The notes under the pieces were generated by a model. It worked only from the letters and a program-made list of their open reading frames with translations. It ran no database searches and was not told the DNA's origin. From Candidatus Dormiibacterota bacterium (lineage in GTDB: Bacteria > Chloroflexota > Dormibacteria > Aeolococcales > Bog-877), in NCBI GenBank assembly GCA_003135035.1, contig PLDE01000153.1:829-9448 (forward strand): DNA of 8,620 bases, read 5' to 3'. This document shows, one piece after another, positions 1 to 6,069 of the stretch. The first letter of the stretch is position 1, and every line of letters starts with the position of its first letter. The translations under genes and the position numbers were made by a program.

Positions 1-1
1 C

Positions 2-691
2 CCTTTCGACCTGACCAAGGTTTGGCCGCACAGTGATTACCCGCTGCAGCCGATCGGCCGGATGGTGCTCGACCGCAATCCCGACAACTACTTCACCGAC
101 ATCGAGCAGGCTGCCTTCGAGCCGGCCAACATGGTCCCCGGCGTTGGGCCCAGCCCCGACAAGATGCTCTTGGGCCGTCTCTTCTCCTACCCCGACACCC
201 ACCGGCACCGGATCGGACCCAACTACCTGCAGCTGCCGATTAACCGGCCCCAGGTTGAGGTTCACTCCTACAACCGCGACGGCGCCATGCGCTACTCGAA
301 TCCCCCCGACCCCGTCTACGCGCCCAACTCCTACGGCGGCCCCAAGGCCGACCCCGGGGCGGCCGAGACGGCCTGGTTCGCGGAGGGGGGCGAGATCATG
401 CGCGCTGCCTACAGCAAGCGCCGCGACGACGATGACTTCATCCAGCCCGGGACCTTATACCGACAGGTCCTCGACGAGGGCGCTCGGCACAGGCTGGCCA
501 GCAACATCGCCGGGCACCTCGCCCAAGGAGTTGAGCCGCAGACCCTGGTCCGGGTGATCGACTACTGGACCAAGGTCGACCTCGAGCTGGGAGCGCGGGT
601 GGGCCAAGCCACCCGGTCTGGCAACGGCCACCAGCCGGGGCCGGCACCAGCCCAGCTTGCCGAGCCGGCCGCCACCAGCGGACAGCACTAG
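2..691 (+). CDS. Monofunctional haem catalase, C-terminal part (5' end outside window)
   Basis: Catalase converts two H2O2 into water and O2 using haem, and protects the cytoplasm from peroxide. The frame is open from base 2, so the N-terminal half, which carries the catalytic His and Asn, lies upstream of the window; 229 residues are visible. Counting from base 2, residues 1-31 resemble the catalase stretch beginning PFDLTKVWPH, and residues 39-50 (FEPANMVPGVGP) are typical. Residues 59-72 (RLFSYPDTHRHRIG) are the hallmark proximal-haem segment, with Tyr63 as the expected iron ligand. The rest (about 140-200) fits the catalase-related C-terminal helical domain. The last 30 or so residues are a Gly/Pro/Ala-rich tail. 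Overall the piece suits a small-subunit catalase of about 480-520 residues rather than a large one with a flavodoxin-like domain. The family is sure; the paralogue name (katA or other) is not. Confidence 0.96.
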   Translation, partial: PFDLTKVWPHSDYPLQPIGRMVLDRNPDNYFTDIEQAAFEPANMVPGVGPSPDKMLLGRLFSYPDTHRHRIGPNYLQLPINRPQVEVHSYNRDGAMRYSNPPDPVYAPNSYGGPKADPGAAETAWFAEGGEIMRAAYSKRRDDDDFIQPGTLYRQVLDEGARHRLASNIAGHLAQGVEPQTLVRVIDYWTKVDLELGARVGQATRSGNGHQPGPAPAQLAEPAATSGQH

Positions 692-706
692 CCGCACCTA
701 GCCACG

Positions 707-740
707 AGGCAGCCCCGGCCAGTTAGGGCCGGGGCTGCCT
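707..740 (+). terminator. Strong intrinsic-type hairpin after the catalase gene
   Basis: Bases 708-720 (GGCAGCCCCGGCC) and 727-739 (GGCCGGGGCTGCC) are perfect reverse complements, extended by an A-T pair (707/740), giving a 14-bp GC-rich stem with a 6-nt loop. It starts 16 nt after the catalase stop codon. There is no proper U tract afterwards (TTGCACCC), which is common for terminators in high-GC bacteria. It most likely ends catalase transcription and insulates galU. Confidence 0.8.
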
Positions 741-747
741 TGCACCC

Positions 748-762
748 TAGAATCCCTCGACG
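748..762 (+). promoter_or_regulatory. Probable leaderless promoter of galU (-10 TAGAAT)
   Basis: TAGAAT at 748-753 matches the bacterial -10 consensus TATAAT at five of six positions. The galU GTG start is at 762, eight bases after the box, which is about where transcription should begin. No Shine-Dalgarno sequence lies in between. The mRNA would therefore start at or within a base or two of the start codon. No convincing -35 box is seen; a 17-nt spacer would place it inside the upstream hairpin. This is inferred from sequence only. Confidence 0.55.
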
Positions 763-1637
763 TGGGTCGAATTCGAACGGTGGTGGTTCCGGCGGGAGGG
801 CTGGGCACTCGCTTTCTGCCAGCCACCAAGGCGCTCCCCAAAGAGATGGTGCCGGTCGGTGACCGGCCCTCGATCCAGTGGGGGATCGAGGAGGCGGTGG
901 CGTCGGGGATCGAGCGGGCGGTGATCGTCACTGCCCCCGGCAAGGAGTTGATCCAGGCCCACTTCGCCGCCGACCCCGGGCTGGTAGCGACACTCGAGGG
1001 AAGGGGTGCTGATGACCTGGCCCACCGGGTGCGGGATATCTCCCAGCTCTGCCAGATGGAGTTCGTGGTCCAGCCCGAGCCACTGGGGTTGGGCCATGCG
1101 GTGTGGTGTGCCGCGCCCCTGGTTCAGGGCGAGGAGGCGATCGGGGTGATGCTGCCCGACGATCTCTTCTCCGGCAGTCCACCATTGCTGGGCCAGTTGA
1201 TCGACGTCTACCGCCAGCAGCACTGCACCGTGCTCGCCCTGCGCCGCTGCCCCCGCGACCAGATCTCGCGCTACGGGGTCGCCGCGGTCGAGGGCGAGGG
1301 CGCCATCTTCCGGGTGACCGACGTGGTCGAGAAGCCGTCAGCTGCGGCTGCCCCCAGCGATCTCGCCCTGATGGGCCGCTACGTGCTCACCCCTGAGGTG
1401 ATCGCCGAGCTGGAGACCACCTCGGCCGGGGCGGGCGGAGAGATCCAGCTGACGGATGCGATTCGTCGTCTGGCCCAGAAGGGCGCTGTGGTCGGCCTGG
1501 AGTTCACCGGCCGGCTCCTCGACGTCGGCACCTTGGAGAGCTGGCTGGCCACCAACGCGGAGATCGTCTGGCGCGATCAGGAGCTCGGCCCCATGCTCCG
1601 GGCACGGATCCAGGAACTGGAGCTGAACCAGGAGTAG
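762..1637 (+). CDS. galU: UTP-glucose-1-phosphate uridylyltransferase
   Basis: Makes UDP-glucose and pyrophosphate from UTP and glucose-1-phosphate in the cytoplasm, feeding cell-wall and exopolysaccharide, glycolipid and trehalose synthesis. The 291 residues match the usual length for bacterial GalU. The nucleotidyltransferase signature is at residues 11-29 (AGGLGTRFLPATKALPKEM), followed by RPSIQWGIEEA (35-45). GLGHAV (109-114), the metal-binding PDD (132-134), VEKP (189-192), GGEIQLTDAIRRL and a C-terminal GRLLDVGT complete the family pattern. The start is GTG at 762, because the protein must begin just before RIRTVVVPAGG; there is no ribosome binding site, in keeping with a leaderless message. 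The neighbouring genes give no sugar pathway context, so it looks like a single-gene unit. Possible confusion with RfbA/GlmU-type transferases is unlikely given the GLGHAV and EIQLTD motifs. Confidence 0.96.
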   Translation: MGRIRTVVVPAGGLGTRFLPATKALPKEMVPVGDRPSIQWGIEEAVASGIERAVIVTAPGKELIQAHFAADPGLVATLEGRGADDLAHRVRDISQLCQMEFVVQPEPLGLGHAVWCAAPLVQGEEAIGVMLPDDLFSGSPPLLGQLIDVYRQQHCTVLALRRCPRDQISRYGVAAVEGEGAIFRVTDVVEKPSAAAAPSDLALMGRYVLTPEVIAELETTSAGAGGEIQLTDAIRRLAQKGAVVGLEFTGRLLDVGTLESWLATNAEIVWRDQELGPMLRARIQELELNQE

Positions 1638-1722
1638 GTGCGCCCTGATGGTGGTCGTGAGACATCCCCAGCAGTGCCTCCGCCGTCGCGACAATGCTGC
1701 AAAAACTCTCGCTGGGGCGAGT

Positions 1723-1728
1723 TATACT
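1723..1728 (+). promoter_or_regulatory. Probable -10 box (TATACT) for the small gene at 1795
   Basis: TATACT matches TATAAT at five of six positions and sits in a locally AT-richer patch within the 157-nt gap after galU. The expected start of transcription is near 1735, leaving a leader of about 60 nt. No good TTGACA-like -35 is present at 16-18 nt; CTGCAA at 1697-1702 is too distant. The spacer holds a short inverted repeat, CTCGC-TGGG-GCGAG (1708-1721), that could be an operator or chance. Confidence 0.5.
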
Positions 1729-1794
1729 GCCCTGCCAGATGGCAATCGGTGCGGAGCAACCCGTCTTCAATCCTATTCGACTTCAGGTAGTGCA

Positions 1795-2100
1795 ATGGCA
1801 ATGCAACGCCCGCGGCGCGGTGATGACCTTCTGCGCTACCGCAGCCAGGAGGGAGACTTCGAGGTAGAGGTTTCACACACCCTCAACAAGTGGTGTGTTT
1901 CGGTGCTGCGGCTGGAAGATTCCAGCATTGTGGCCCAGGACTTCTACCCAGAGCGTTGGAAGGCGATGGCCCGCGCCCAGGACTTCCTGCGCATTCTCAA
2001 CATGCGCAACCGGCCCGGGAGCGAGGAGGAGAGCGAACACCCCGACGACGGTGATCGACCGGCGCCCACCTCGGCGGTCGGCCCCGGACTCGGTCGCTGA
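1795..2100 (+). CDS. Small protein of unknown function (101 aa)
   Basis: I do not recognise this protein. It starts MAMQRPRRGDDLLRY. Residues of about 15-50 alternate hydrophobic and polar and probably form a small beta sheet (FEVEVSH, KWCVSVLRLED, IVAQDFY). An amphipathic helix (about ERWKAMARAQDFLRIL) follows, and then a disordered acidic, Pro-rich tail. There is no signal peptide or membrane span, so it is probably cytoplasmic. ATG 1795 was chosen because an AGG (1785-1787) lies 7 nt upstream and the TATACT box lies about 67 nt upstream; ATG 1801 is an alternative. The frame stays open back to an ATG at 1648, but that would place the promoter inside the gene, and the added residues have poor third-position GC. 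It ends 53 nt before the PHP gene. The compact fold with a basic N-terminus could suit a small regulator, but nothing visible proves that. Confidence 0.72.
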   Translation: MAMQRPRRGDDLLRYRSQEGDFEVEVSHTLNKWCVSVLRLEDSSIVAQDFYPERWKAMARAQDFLRILNMRNRPGSEEESEHPDDGDRPAPTSAVGPGLGR

Positions 2101-2153
2101 GCTCACCGTCAGGGCGGCTCACCGCCAGCGTTCCCATCCCGCCCGGCCACGCG

Positions 2154-2882
2154 GTGGCTGATCCCCACGCCCACACCACCGCCAGCGACGGCATGGTCAG
2201 CCCCCGCCAGCTCGTGCAGGCGGCGGCAGGGGCGGGACTGAGCGTGGTGGCGATCACTGATCACGACACCTTCAGCGGGTGTGCCGAGGCGGCGGAGGCG
2301 GGCGAGGAATTTGCCATCGAGGTCGTCCGGGGCGAGGAGGTGACCACGTCGTCGCCGGCCAACGTCCATGTCCTGGGGCTATTTCTGGGCGGCCCGGTGC
2401 GAATGGGCATGGCCGTCGAGGACACCATCGCCGCCATCCATGACCAGGGCGGCCTGGCGATCCTGGCCCATCCCTGGATGCCCACCTACTTCGCCTCCAT
2501 CTCCCCGGGGGCGCTGCGGCGACTGATCTCGCGCCTGCCGGTGGACGGGATCGAGATCCGTCACACCTGCCCGACCACCAAGGGGCGCATCCGCGGTCTC
2601 GACCAGTTCTATGAACTGCATCGGGATCGATTGGGGGCTGCTCTGGGCTCCAGCGACAGCCATTTCGGCGGCTACGATCTCGCCCGGACCGTCACCATCT
2701 TCCCGGGAAGAAGCGCGCTCGACCTCCGCCGGGCGATTGAGTCCCACTCGACCAGACCCTTGGAGCGCTACCGGCGCCCCCCGGGGCCGCCGCTGACGCT
2801 CAGGCTGAAACAGCAGGCGCGCAGCATGGGCTGGCTATCCTGGCAGCGGTGGCGGGGTCGAATTGGCCACGAAGGAGCCTGA
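2154..2882 (+). CDS. PHP-domain metal-dependent phosphoesterase (TrpH/YciV/RNase AM-like)
   Basis: A stand-alone PHP hydrolase, a cytoplasmic phosphoesterase that uses a cluster of divalent metals. Relatives of this length include 3',5'-nucleotide bisphosphate phosphatases and the 5'-3' exoribonuclease RNase AM (YciV/TrpH); which substrate applies here is not visible. The metal motifs are in order: DPHAHTTASDG (residues 3-13, with H5 and H7), ITDHDT (34-39), RGEEV (59-63), VHVLG (71-75), AHPW (105-108) and SSDSHF (166-171, with D168 and H170). The family usually has DLH; here it is DPH, which still satisfies D-x-H-x-H. The length of 242 aa is normal for the short form. The start is GTG 2154; there is no ribosome binding site, and the frame stays open upstream without a conventional start, so the true start could be slightly earlier. 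A basic, Pro-rich C-terminal tail of about 45 residues follows the domain. Confidence 0.88.
   Translation: MADPHAHTTASDGMVSPRQLVQAAAGAGLSVVAITDHDTFSGCAEAAEAGEEFAIEVVRGEEVTTSSPANVHVLGLFLGGPVRMGMAVEDTIAAIHDQGGLAILAHPWMPTYFASISPGALRRLISRLPVDGIEIRHTCPTTKGRIRGLDQFYELHRDRLGAALGSSDSHFGGYDLARTVTIFPGRSALDLRRAIESHSTRPLERYRRPPGPPLTLRLKQQARSMGWLSWQRWRGRIGHEGA
2872..2877 (+). promoter_or_regulatory. Ribosome binding site AAGGAG inside the end of the PHP gene
   Basis: AAGGAG at 2872-2877 lies within the last codons of the PHP gene, 10 nt before TTG 2888. It supports the TTG start of the membrane-protein gene and implies coupled translation. A weaker GGA (2894-2896), 6 nt before ATG 2903, would favour the later start. 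Confidence 0.5.
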
Positions 2883-2887
2883 GCTAG

Positions 2888-3229
2888 TTGAACCGGAACT
2901 ACATGAAACGCGAGTGGGGGGCGGTGGCCTTCGTGATCACGGCCATCCTCGGTGGCCTGGCCGTGCTGGTGGCCCTGCTGATCAAGGCCATCTCGCCGAC
3001 CGCGATCCCGCCCGCCCCTCCCTGCCCCCGGACGACCCCGGTGGTGATCCAGGCGCAGGCCTCACCATCAGCGTCGCCCACGGCCAGCGTCTCCATCAAG
3101 CCGGTGCCTTTCGGTTGTCCGACTCCTCAGGTGATCGTCAAGACGCCAACTCCCAGTCCTTCGGCGTCGGCTTCGGCGTCTGCCAAGGCCTCCTCGACCG
3201 CGACACCGTCGGCCAGTCCATCGGGTTAG
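2888..3229 (+). CDS. Small single-pass membrane protein with Ser/Pro/Ala-rich tail, unknown function
   Basis: 113 aa from TTG 2888, which is only 5 nt after the PHP stop codon and preceded by AAGGAG. A shorter form from ATG 2903 (108 aa, MKREWG...) is equally possible. The N-terminus is basic, followed by one hydrophobic span at about residues 11-32. With the positive residues before the span, the rest should face outwards. The outer part is low-complexity (Pro, Ser, Ala, Thr) with only two cysteines, C46 and C77. It contains two related segments: CPRTTPVVIQ...SPSAS from 46 and CPTPQVIVK...SPSAS from 77. No lipobox or enzymatic motif is seen. It could be a wall-spanning stalk or spacer protein, or a signal-anchored surface peptide; I do not recognise a family. 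Gene spacing suggests co-transcription with the PHP gene. Confidence 0.75.
   Translation: MNRNYMKREWGAVAFVITAILGGLAVLVALLIKAISPTAIPPAPPCPRTTPVVIQAQASPSASPTASVSIKPVPFGCPTPQVIVKTPTPSPSASASASAKASSTATPSASPSG
3161..3184 (+). repeat. Short in-frame TCNGCN repeat (four units)
   Basis: Four consecutive hexamers (TCGGCG, TCGGCT, TCGGCG, TCTGCC) encode Ser-Ala four times in the tail of the membrane protein. Copy number could vary by slippage without breaking the frame. Too short and imperfect to be called a true minisatellite. Confidence 0.6.
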
Positions 3230-3331
3230 ACGCGCTTCTCGTGGCCGCCATCGAGGTGCGGGAGCCTAGCGATCAGGTCGGCAGAGGGCGGCAGATGTCA
3301 CATTTGAGCGCCGCGTGGTGCTGAGAGAGAT

Positions 3332-3916
3332 GTGTACGGTTCAACCCGCAGTCTCGGCGCCCCCCAGCCGCTGAGAGTGGTCAGACGACCAGTTCCCTCT
3401 GGCCCACTGGCCCTTGAGGGCGGCGACTTCGAGGCGCTTTTCGAGGCGGAGTACTCCTCAGTGGTGGCGGTTGCGGCGCGGGTGCTGCGGGAGCGATCGG
3501 CCGCGGAGGATGTCGCCCAGGAGGTGTTCCTCGACTTCCACCTCAGGTATCCCAACGGCCACCAGACGGCTGCTGGCTGGCTCCGCCTGGCAGCGGCCCA
3601 TCTGGCCCTGAACCGAATGCGCGGTGACCGCCGTCGCTCCCGTCGCGAACTGAAGGTCGACGACGAGCACCAGACGGACGACACCCCGGAGACGGCGGCT
3701 CTCGCCAGCGAGACCCGTCATGAGGTTCAGGGAGCCTTGGGTCGCCTCAAGCGTCGGCATGCGGCCCTCTTGATATTGCGCTACAGCGGTCTCTCCTATT
3801 CAGAGGTGGCGACCGCGCTGGCGATTCCGGTGAGCCAGGTGGGTGTGCGCCTGCGGCGCGCCGAAGCGGCTCTGCGTAAGGAGGTTGAACGTGATCGCAT
3901 TGCTCCATCCCTCTGA
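3332..3916 (+). CDS. ECF-type RNA polymerase sigma factor
   Basis: A sigma-70 family factor of the extracytoplasmic-function type (194 aa), which directs RNA polymerase to a small set of promoters. Region 2 spans about residues 33-105: FEALFEAEYSS, then SAAEDVAQEVFLDF (56-69, the core-binding 2.2-like helix), then GWLRLAAAHLALNRMRGDRRR (82-102, the -10 recognition part). An acidic linker (about 108-126) leads to region 4 (about 131-185), with the helix-turn-helix SEVATALAIPVSQVGVRLRRAEAAL that should contact the -35. Sigma regions 1 and 3 are missing, as expected for ECF factors. GTG 3332 leaves 32 residues before region 2, with a purine-rich GAGAGAGA just upstream; GTG 3377 is an alternative start. 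The gene overlaps the anti-sigma gene by 26 nt, the usual layout of a sigma/anti-sigma pair. I cannot assign the ECF subgroup. No clear self-regulated promoter is seen in 3230-3331. Confidence 0.93.
   Translation: MYGSTRSLGAPQPLRVVRRPVPSGPLALEGGDFEALFEAEYSSVVAVAARVLRERSAAEDVAQEVFLDFHLRYPNGHQTAAGWLRLAAAHLALNRMRGDRRRSRRELKVDDEHQTDDTPETAALASETRHEVQGALGRLKRRHAALLILRYSGLSYSEVATALAIPVSQVGVRLRRAEAALRKEVERDRIAPSL
3877..3884 (+). promoter_or_regulatory. Strong ribosome binding site (TAAGGAGG) that sets the anti-sigma start
   Basis: TAAGGAGG lies inside the sigma gene, 6 nt before GTG 3891. It is the best Shine-Dalgarno sequence in the window, and it rules out the longer reading that would begin at 3843. 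Translation of sigma and anti-sigma is thus linked, while the anti-sigma keeps its own efficient initiation. Confidence 0.85.
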
Positions 3917-5105
3917 GGGAAAGCTGCGGCGGATTGTCGATGAGCCTTTGCTGGTCGCGGACCGGGTCAAGGTTCATGTCCGCTCCTGCCGCCGTTGCTC
4001 CGCCCGGCTCCGCAGCTTTTCGGCGGAAGTAACGGAAGTCCGTCGGCTTCTTCCCGCCAACCCCGCAGTGGCAGTTGACGTCAAGGCGAGTTTGTCGAGG
4101 GTTCAGCGTCGGCTGAGCACGGCGAAGCCAGCTCCGCGTCGCTCGATAGGAGAGCGGCTGCCCCAGCGCCTCACCCATCCGGGTCGGGCCGGGGGGATAG
4201 TCGCGGCCATCGCGGTCCTGGGCATCACCACCGGTACGGTCACCGCCGTGGCTGGAGTCCAGTGGACCCAGATCTTCGCCCCCACCAAGGTTGCTCCTCT
4301 GGCGGTGACGCGATCGGAGCTGTTGGCGCTGCCCCACCTCTCGGAGTTCGGCCGGTTAGCCGGCGTGGAAGATCTGAAGCTCTTACCCGAACCCAGCTTG
4401 GCGGCCGCCGAATCGGCCGCCGGGGTCACCCTCACCATGCCCAGCAAGTTGCCCTCGGGAGTGACCGGCACTCCCGAGTACCTCGAGGTTCCGCGCTACA
4501 GCTCAACCTTCACCTTCAGCGCCGCTCGAGCCGAGGCAGCCGCTCTGGCCGCCGGAGTCGCCCTGCCGCCACTGCCAGCGGGATTCGACGGGGCTCAGCT
4601 TCGCGAGTCGGTCGGACCCGGGATCGTCGTGGTCTACGGCATCGGCGAACAATCTCTTCCATTGTCCATATCCGATCTCCTCGGAGGCCACCACGCCAGC
4701 CACCGGGACTGCTCCTCGGGAAGCGCCTGTGCGTCCCCTAGCCCTCGCTCGATCAGCGATGCCAAACTGCCCACCTTGGCCCTGCTGGCGGTGCGCGCCC
4801 CAGTCCTGGAGTCGACGGGGGTCAGCGTGTCGCAGCTGGAGAACTACCTGCTGAGCCTGCCCTTTCTGCCCGCCGCATTGGTGACGGCCATCCACCAGTT
4901 GGGCAATCCCATCGACACCCTGCCCATCCCCATCCTGACCAACCTGGGTCAGTCCCAACCGGCCAAGGTCGACGGCCAGAAGGCGGTGTTGTTCGCCGCC
5001 GGCAGCCCGCTGGTGGCAGCGGTTGTCTGGGAGCAGACCGGGGTGGTCCGAGCCATCGGCGGCCTGGTCGACTCGGGCACGGTGTTGAGCCTGGCCCGTG
5101 GCTGA
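3891..5105 (+). CDS. Membrane anti-sigma factor: HX3CX2C zinc finger, one membrane span, large extracytoplasmic domain
   Basis: Binds and holds the sigma factor encoded just upstream. The 404-aa protein starts HPSEGKLRRIVDEP (6-19), a typical anti-sigma N-terminus. Then comes H29-x3-C33-x2-C36, exactly the HX3CX2C motif of zinc-containing anti-sigma domains. A basic linker leads to one hydrophobic span at about 101-123. The remaining 280 residues should lie outside the membrane. They include a GVTLTMPSKLPSG segment (178-190), an LLSLPFLP...TLPIPI region and a C-terminal VVWEQTGVVRAIGG. This pattern recalls DUF4367-like sensor domains of anti-sigma proteins, an assignment from memory. A cluster H267, H268, H271, C274, C280 sits between these parts. 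The start GTG 3891 has a strong ribosome binding site and removes 16 residues of a longer open frame. The gene overlaps sigma by 26 nt and the ABC ATPase gene by 8 nt. Confidence 0.87.
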   Translation: MIALLHPSEGKLRRIVDEPLLVADRVKVHVRSCRRCSARLRSFSAEVTEVRRLLPANPAVAVDVKASLSRVQRRLSTAKPAPRRSIGERLPQRLTHPGRAGGIVAAIAVLGITTGTVTAVAGVQWTQIFAPTKVAPLAVTRSELLALPHLSEFGRLAGVEDLKLLPEPSLAAAESAAGVTLTMPSKLPSGVTGTPEYLEVPRYSSTFTFSAARAEAAALAAGVALPPLPAGFDGAQLRESVGPGIVVVYGIGEQSLPLSISDLLGGHHASHRDCSSGSACASPSPRSISDAKLPTLALLAVRAPVLESTGVSVSQLENYLLSLPFLPAALVTAIHQLGNPIDTLPIPILTNLGQSQPAKVDGQKAVLFAAGSPLVAAVVWEQTGVVRAIGGLVDSGTVLSLARG

Positions 5106-6069
5106 GGGTGTCGCCGAATCCCAGGTCGCTGACGAAAGTCTCCTCGGCTCGGATGCTTTGGCGATCTCCAGCAGTCCCGCCATCTACGTCAGCCAGCTGA
5201 CCAAGAGGTACGGCCAGACCCTGGCCCTCTCCGGGCTCAGCATGTCCGTCCCTCGGGGCGAGGTGTTCGGCTTTCTGGGACCCAATGGGGCTGGCAAGAC
5301 GACCCTAGTGAAGATGCTCCTGGGGCTCGCCCGCCCCACCTCCGGGGAGAGCATGGTCCTGGGCTCGCCGGCGGGCTCCTTGGACGCCCGCCGCCAGGTG
5401 GGCTACCTGCCTGAGCTCTTCCGATATCAGGGCTGGCTGACGGCCCGTGAGGTGCTCGCCCTGCATTGCCGACTGGCCCAGCTGGAGCGCTCAGCTAGGC
5501 CCGACGCGATCCGAGGAGCCCTCGCGACAGTTGGACTTTCCCACCGGGCCGACGACCGCATCGCCGGCTTCTCCAAAGGCATGCAGCAGAGACTAGGTCT
5601 CGGCGTCGCGCTCCTGGGTAATCCCCAGTTGGTGCTCTTGGACGAGCCCACCTCAGCGCTCGACCCGGTCGGCCGCCACGACGTCAGGGAGATCGTGCGC
5701 GGGCTCCGCGACCAGGGGGTGGCCGTCTTCCTCAACTCCCATCTGCTTTCCGAAGTCGAGCAGGTCTGTGACCGAGTGGCAGTTGTCGACCACGGGCGGG
5801 TGATCGCTACCGGGCGGCTGGCCGAGCTGCTGGGCCGTCCCCAGGTCAGGGTGCGTTGCACCGGGCTGGCGGCCGAGGCCCGCCAGGGGCTGAGCTCCTT
5901 TGGCAAGCTCGTCGATGACGAGGGCTGGCTGACGGTCTTGGCGATCGATCCCGGCCGGGTGCCGGACCTGGTCGCCGCCATCGTCGAGGCCGGCGGTCGC
6001 ATCTATGCGGTGGACCCCGGCCAGCAGACCTTGGAAGAACGCTTTCTGCAGCTCATCGGGGGCGGCTGA
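5098..6069 (+). CDS. ABC transporter ATP-binding protein (ABC-2/CcmA-NatA type)
   Basis: The cytoplasmic ATPase that powers the membrane partner encoded next. Family landmarks are in order in 323 aa: Walker A GPNGAGKTT (61-69), YLPE at the Q-loop position (103-106, usual in this subgroup), signature FSKGMQQR (158-165), Walker B LVLLDEP (178-184), D-loop SALD (186-189) and switch His215 (NSH). After about residue 240 comes a small C-terminal domain, as in exporters of this subgroup. The first 28 residues before the ABC fold are an unusual polar extension; TTG 5158 is a possible later start that would remove 20 of them. GTG 5098 overlaps the end of the anti-sigma gene by 8 nt and has no clear ribosome binding site, so translation is probably coupled. 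The substrate cannot be read from the sequence; such pairs often export antibiotics, peptides, lipids or ions, or act in envelope maintenance. Confidence 0.95.
   Translation: MAEGVAESQVADESLLGSDALAISSSPAIYVSQLTKRYGQTLALSGLSMSVPRGEVFGFLGPNGAGKTTLVKMLLGLARPTSGESMVLGSPAGSLDARRQVGYLPELFRYQGWLTAREVLALHCRLAQLERSARPDAIRGALATVGLSHRADDRIAGFSKGMQQRLGLGVALLGNPQLVLLDEPTSALDPVGRHDVREIVRGLRDQGVAVFLNSHLLSEVEQVCDRVAVVDHGRVIATGRLAELLGRPQVRVRCTGLAAEARQGLSSFGKLVDDEGWLTVLAIDPGRVPDLVAAIVEAGGRIYAVDPGQQTLEERFLQLIGGG

Noticed and set aside
33..557. 174-codon frame inside the catalase in another phase
   Set aside because: Ser/Thr/Pro/Arg-rich shadow of the catalase frame, with no family features.
1648..1794. Longer start for the small gene at 1795 (150 aa instead of 101)
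   Set aside because: The region contains the TATACT promoter and AT-richer, poorly biased codons, and the nearest AGGAG is about 13 nt from ATG 1648.
3305..3322. Imperfect hairpin AGCGCC-GCGT-GGTGCT before the sigma gene
   Set aside because: Only 6 pairs including a G-T, no U tract; not strong enough to call a terminator or a regulator site.
2863..3324. 153-codon plus-strand frame overlapping the membrane-protein gene in another phase
   Set aside because: Its translation is low-complexity Gly/Asp/Pro-rich with no membrane span. The 2888-3229 frame has a ribosome binding site, a positive N-terminus and a clean hydrophobic span.
3230..3331. ECF-type autoregulatory promoter upstream of the sigma gene
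   Set aside because: I looked for a GGAAC-like -35 and a matching -10 at ECF spacing and found nothing convincing. The promoter may lie further upstream or have an unfamiliar consensus.
3843..3890. Longer start for the anti-sigma gene
   Set aside because: It would run deep into the sigma gene and add a Cys/Arg-rich piece. TAAGGAGG 6 nt before GTG 3891 and the HPSEG-type N-terminus fix the shorter start.
4503..5183. 226-codon open frame on the minus strand opposite the anti-sigma and ABC genes
   Set aside because: The plus-strand genes have clear motifs and codon bias; this frame has no recognisable protein features.
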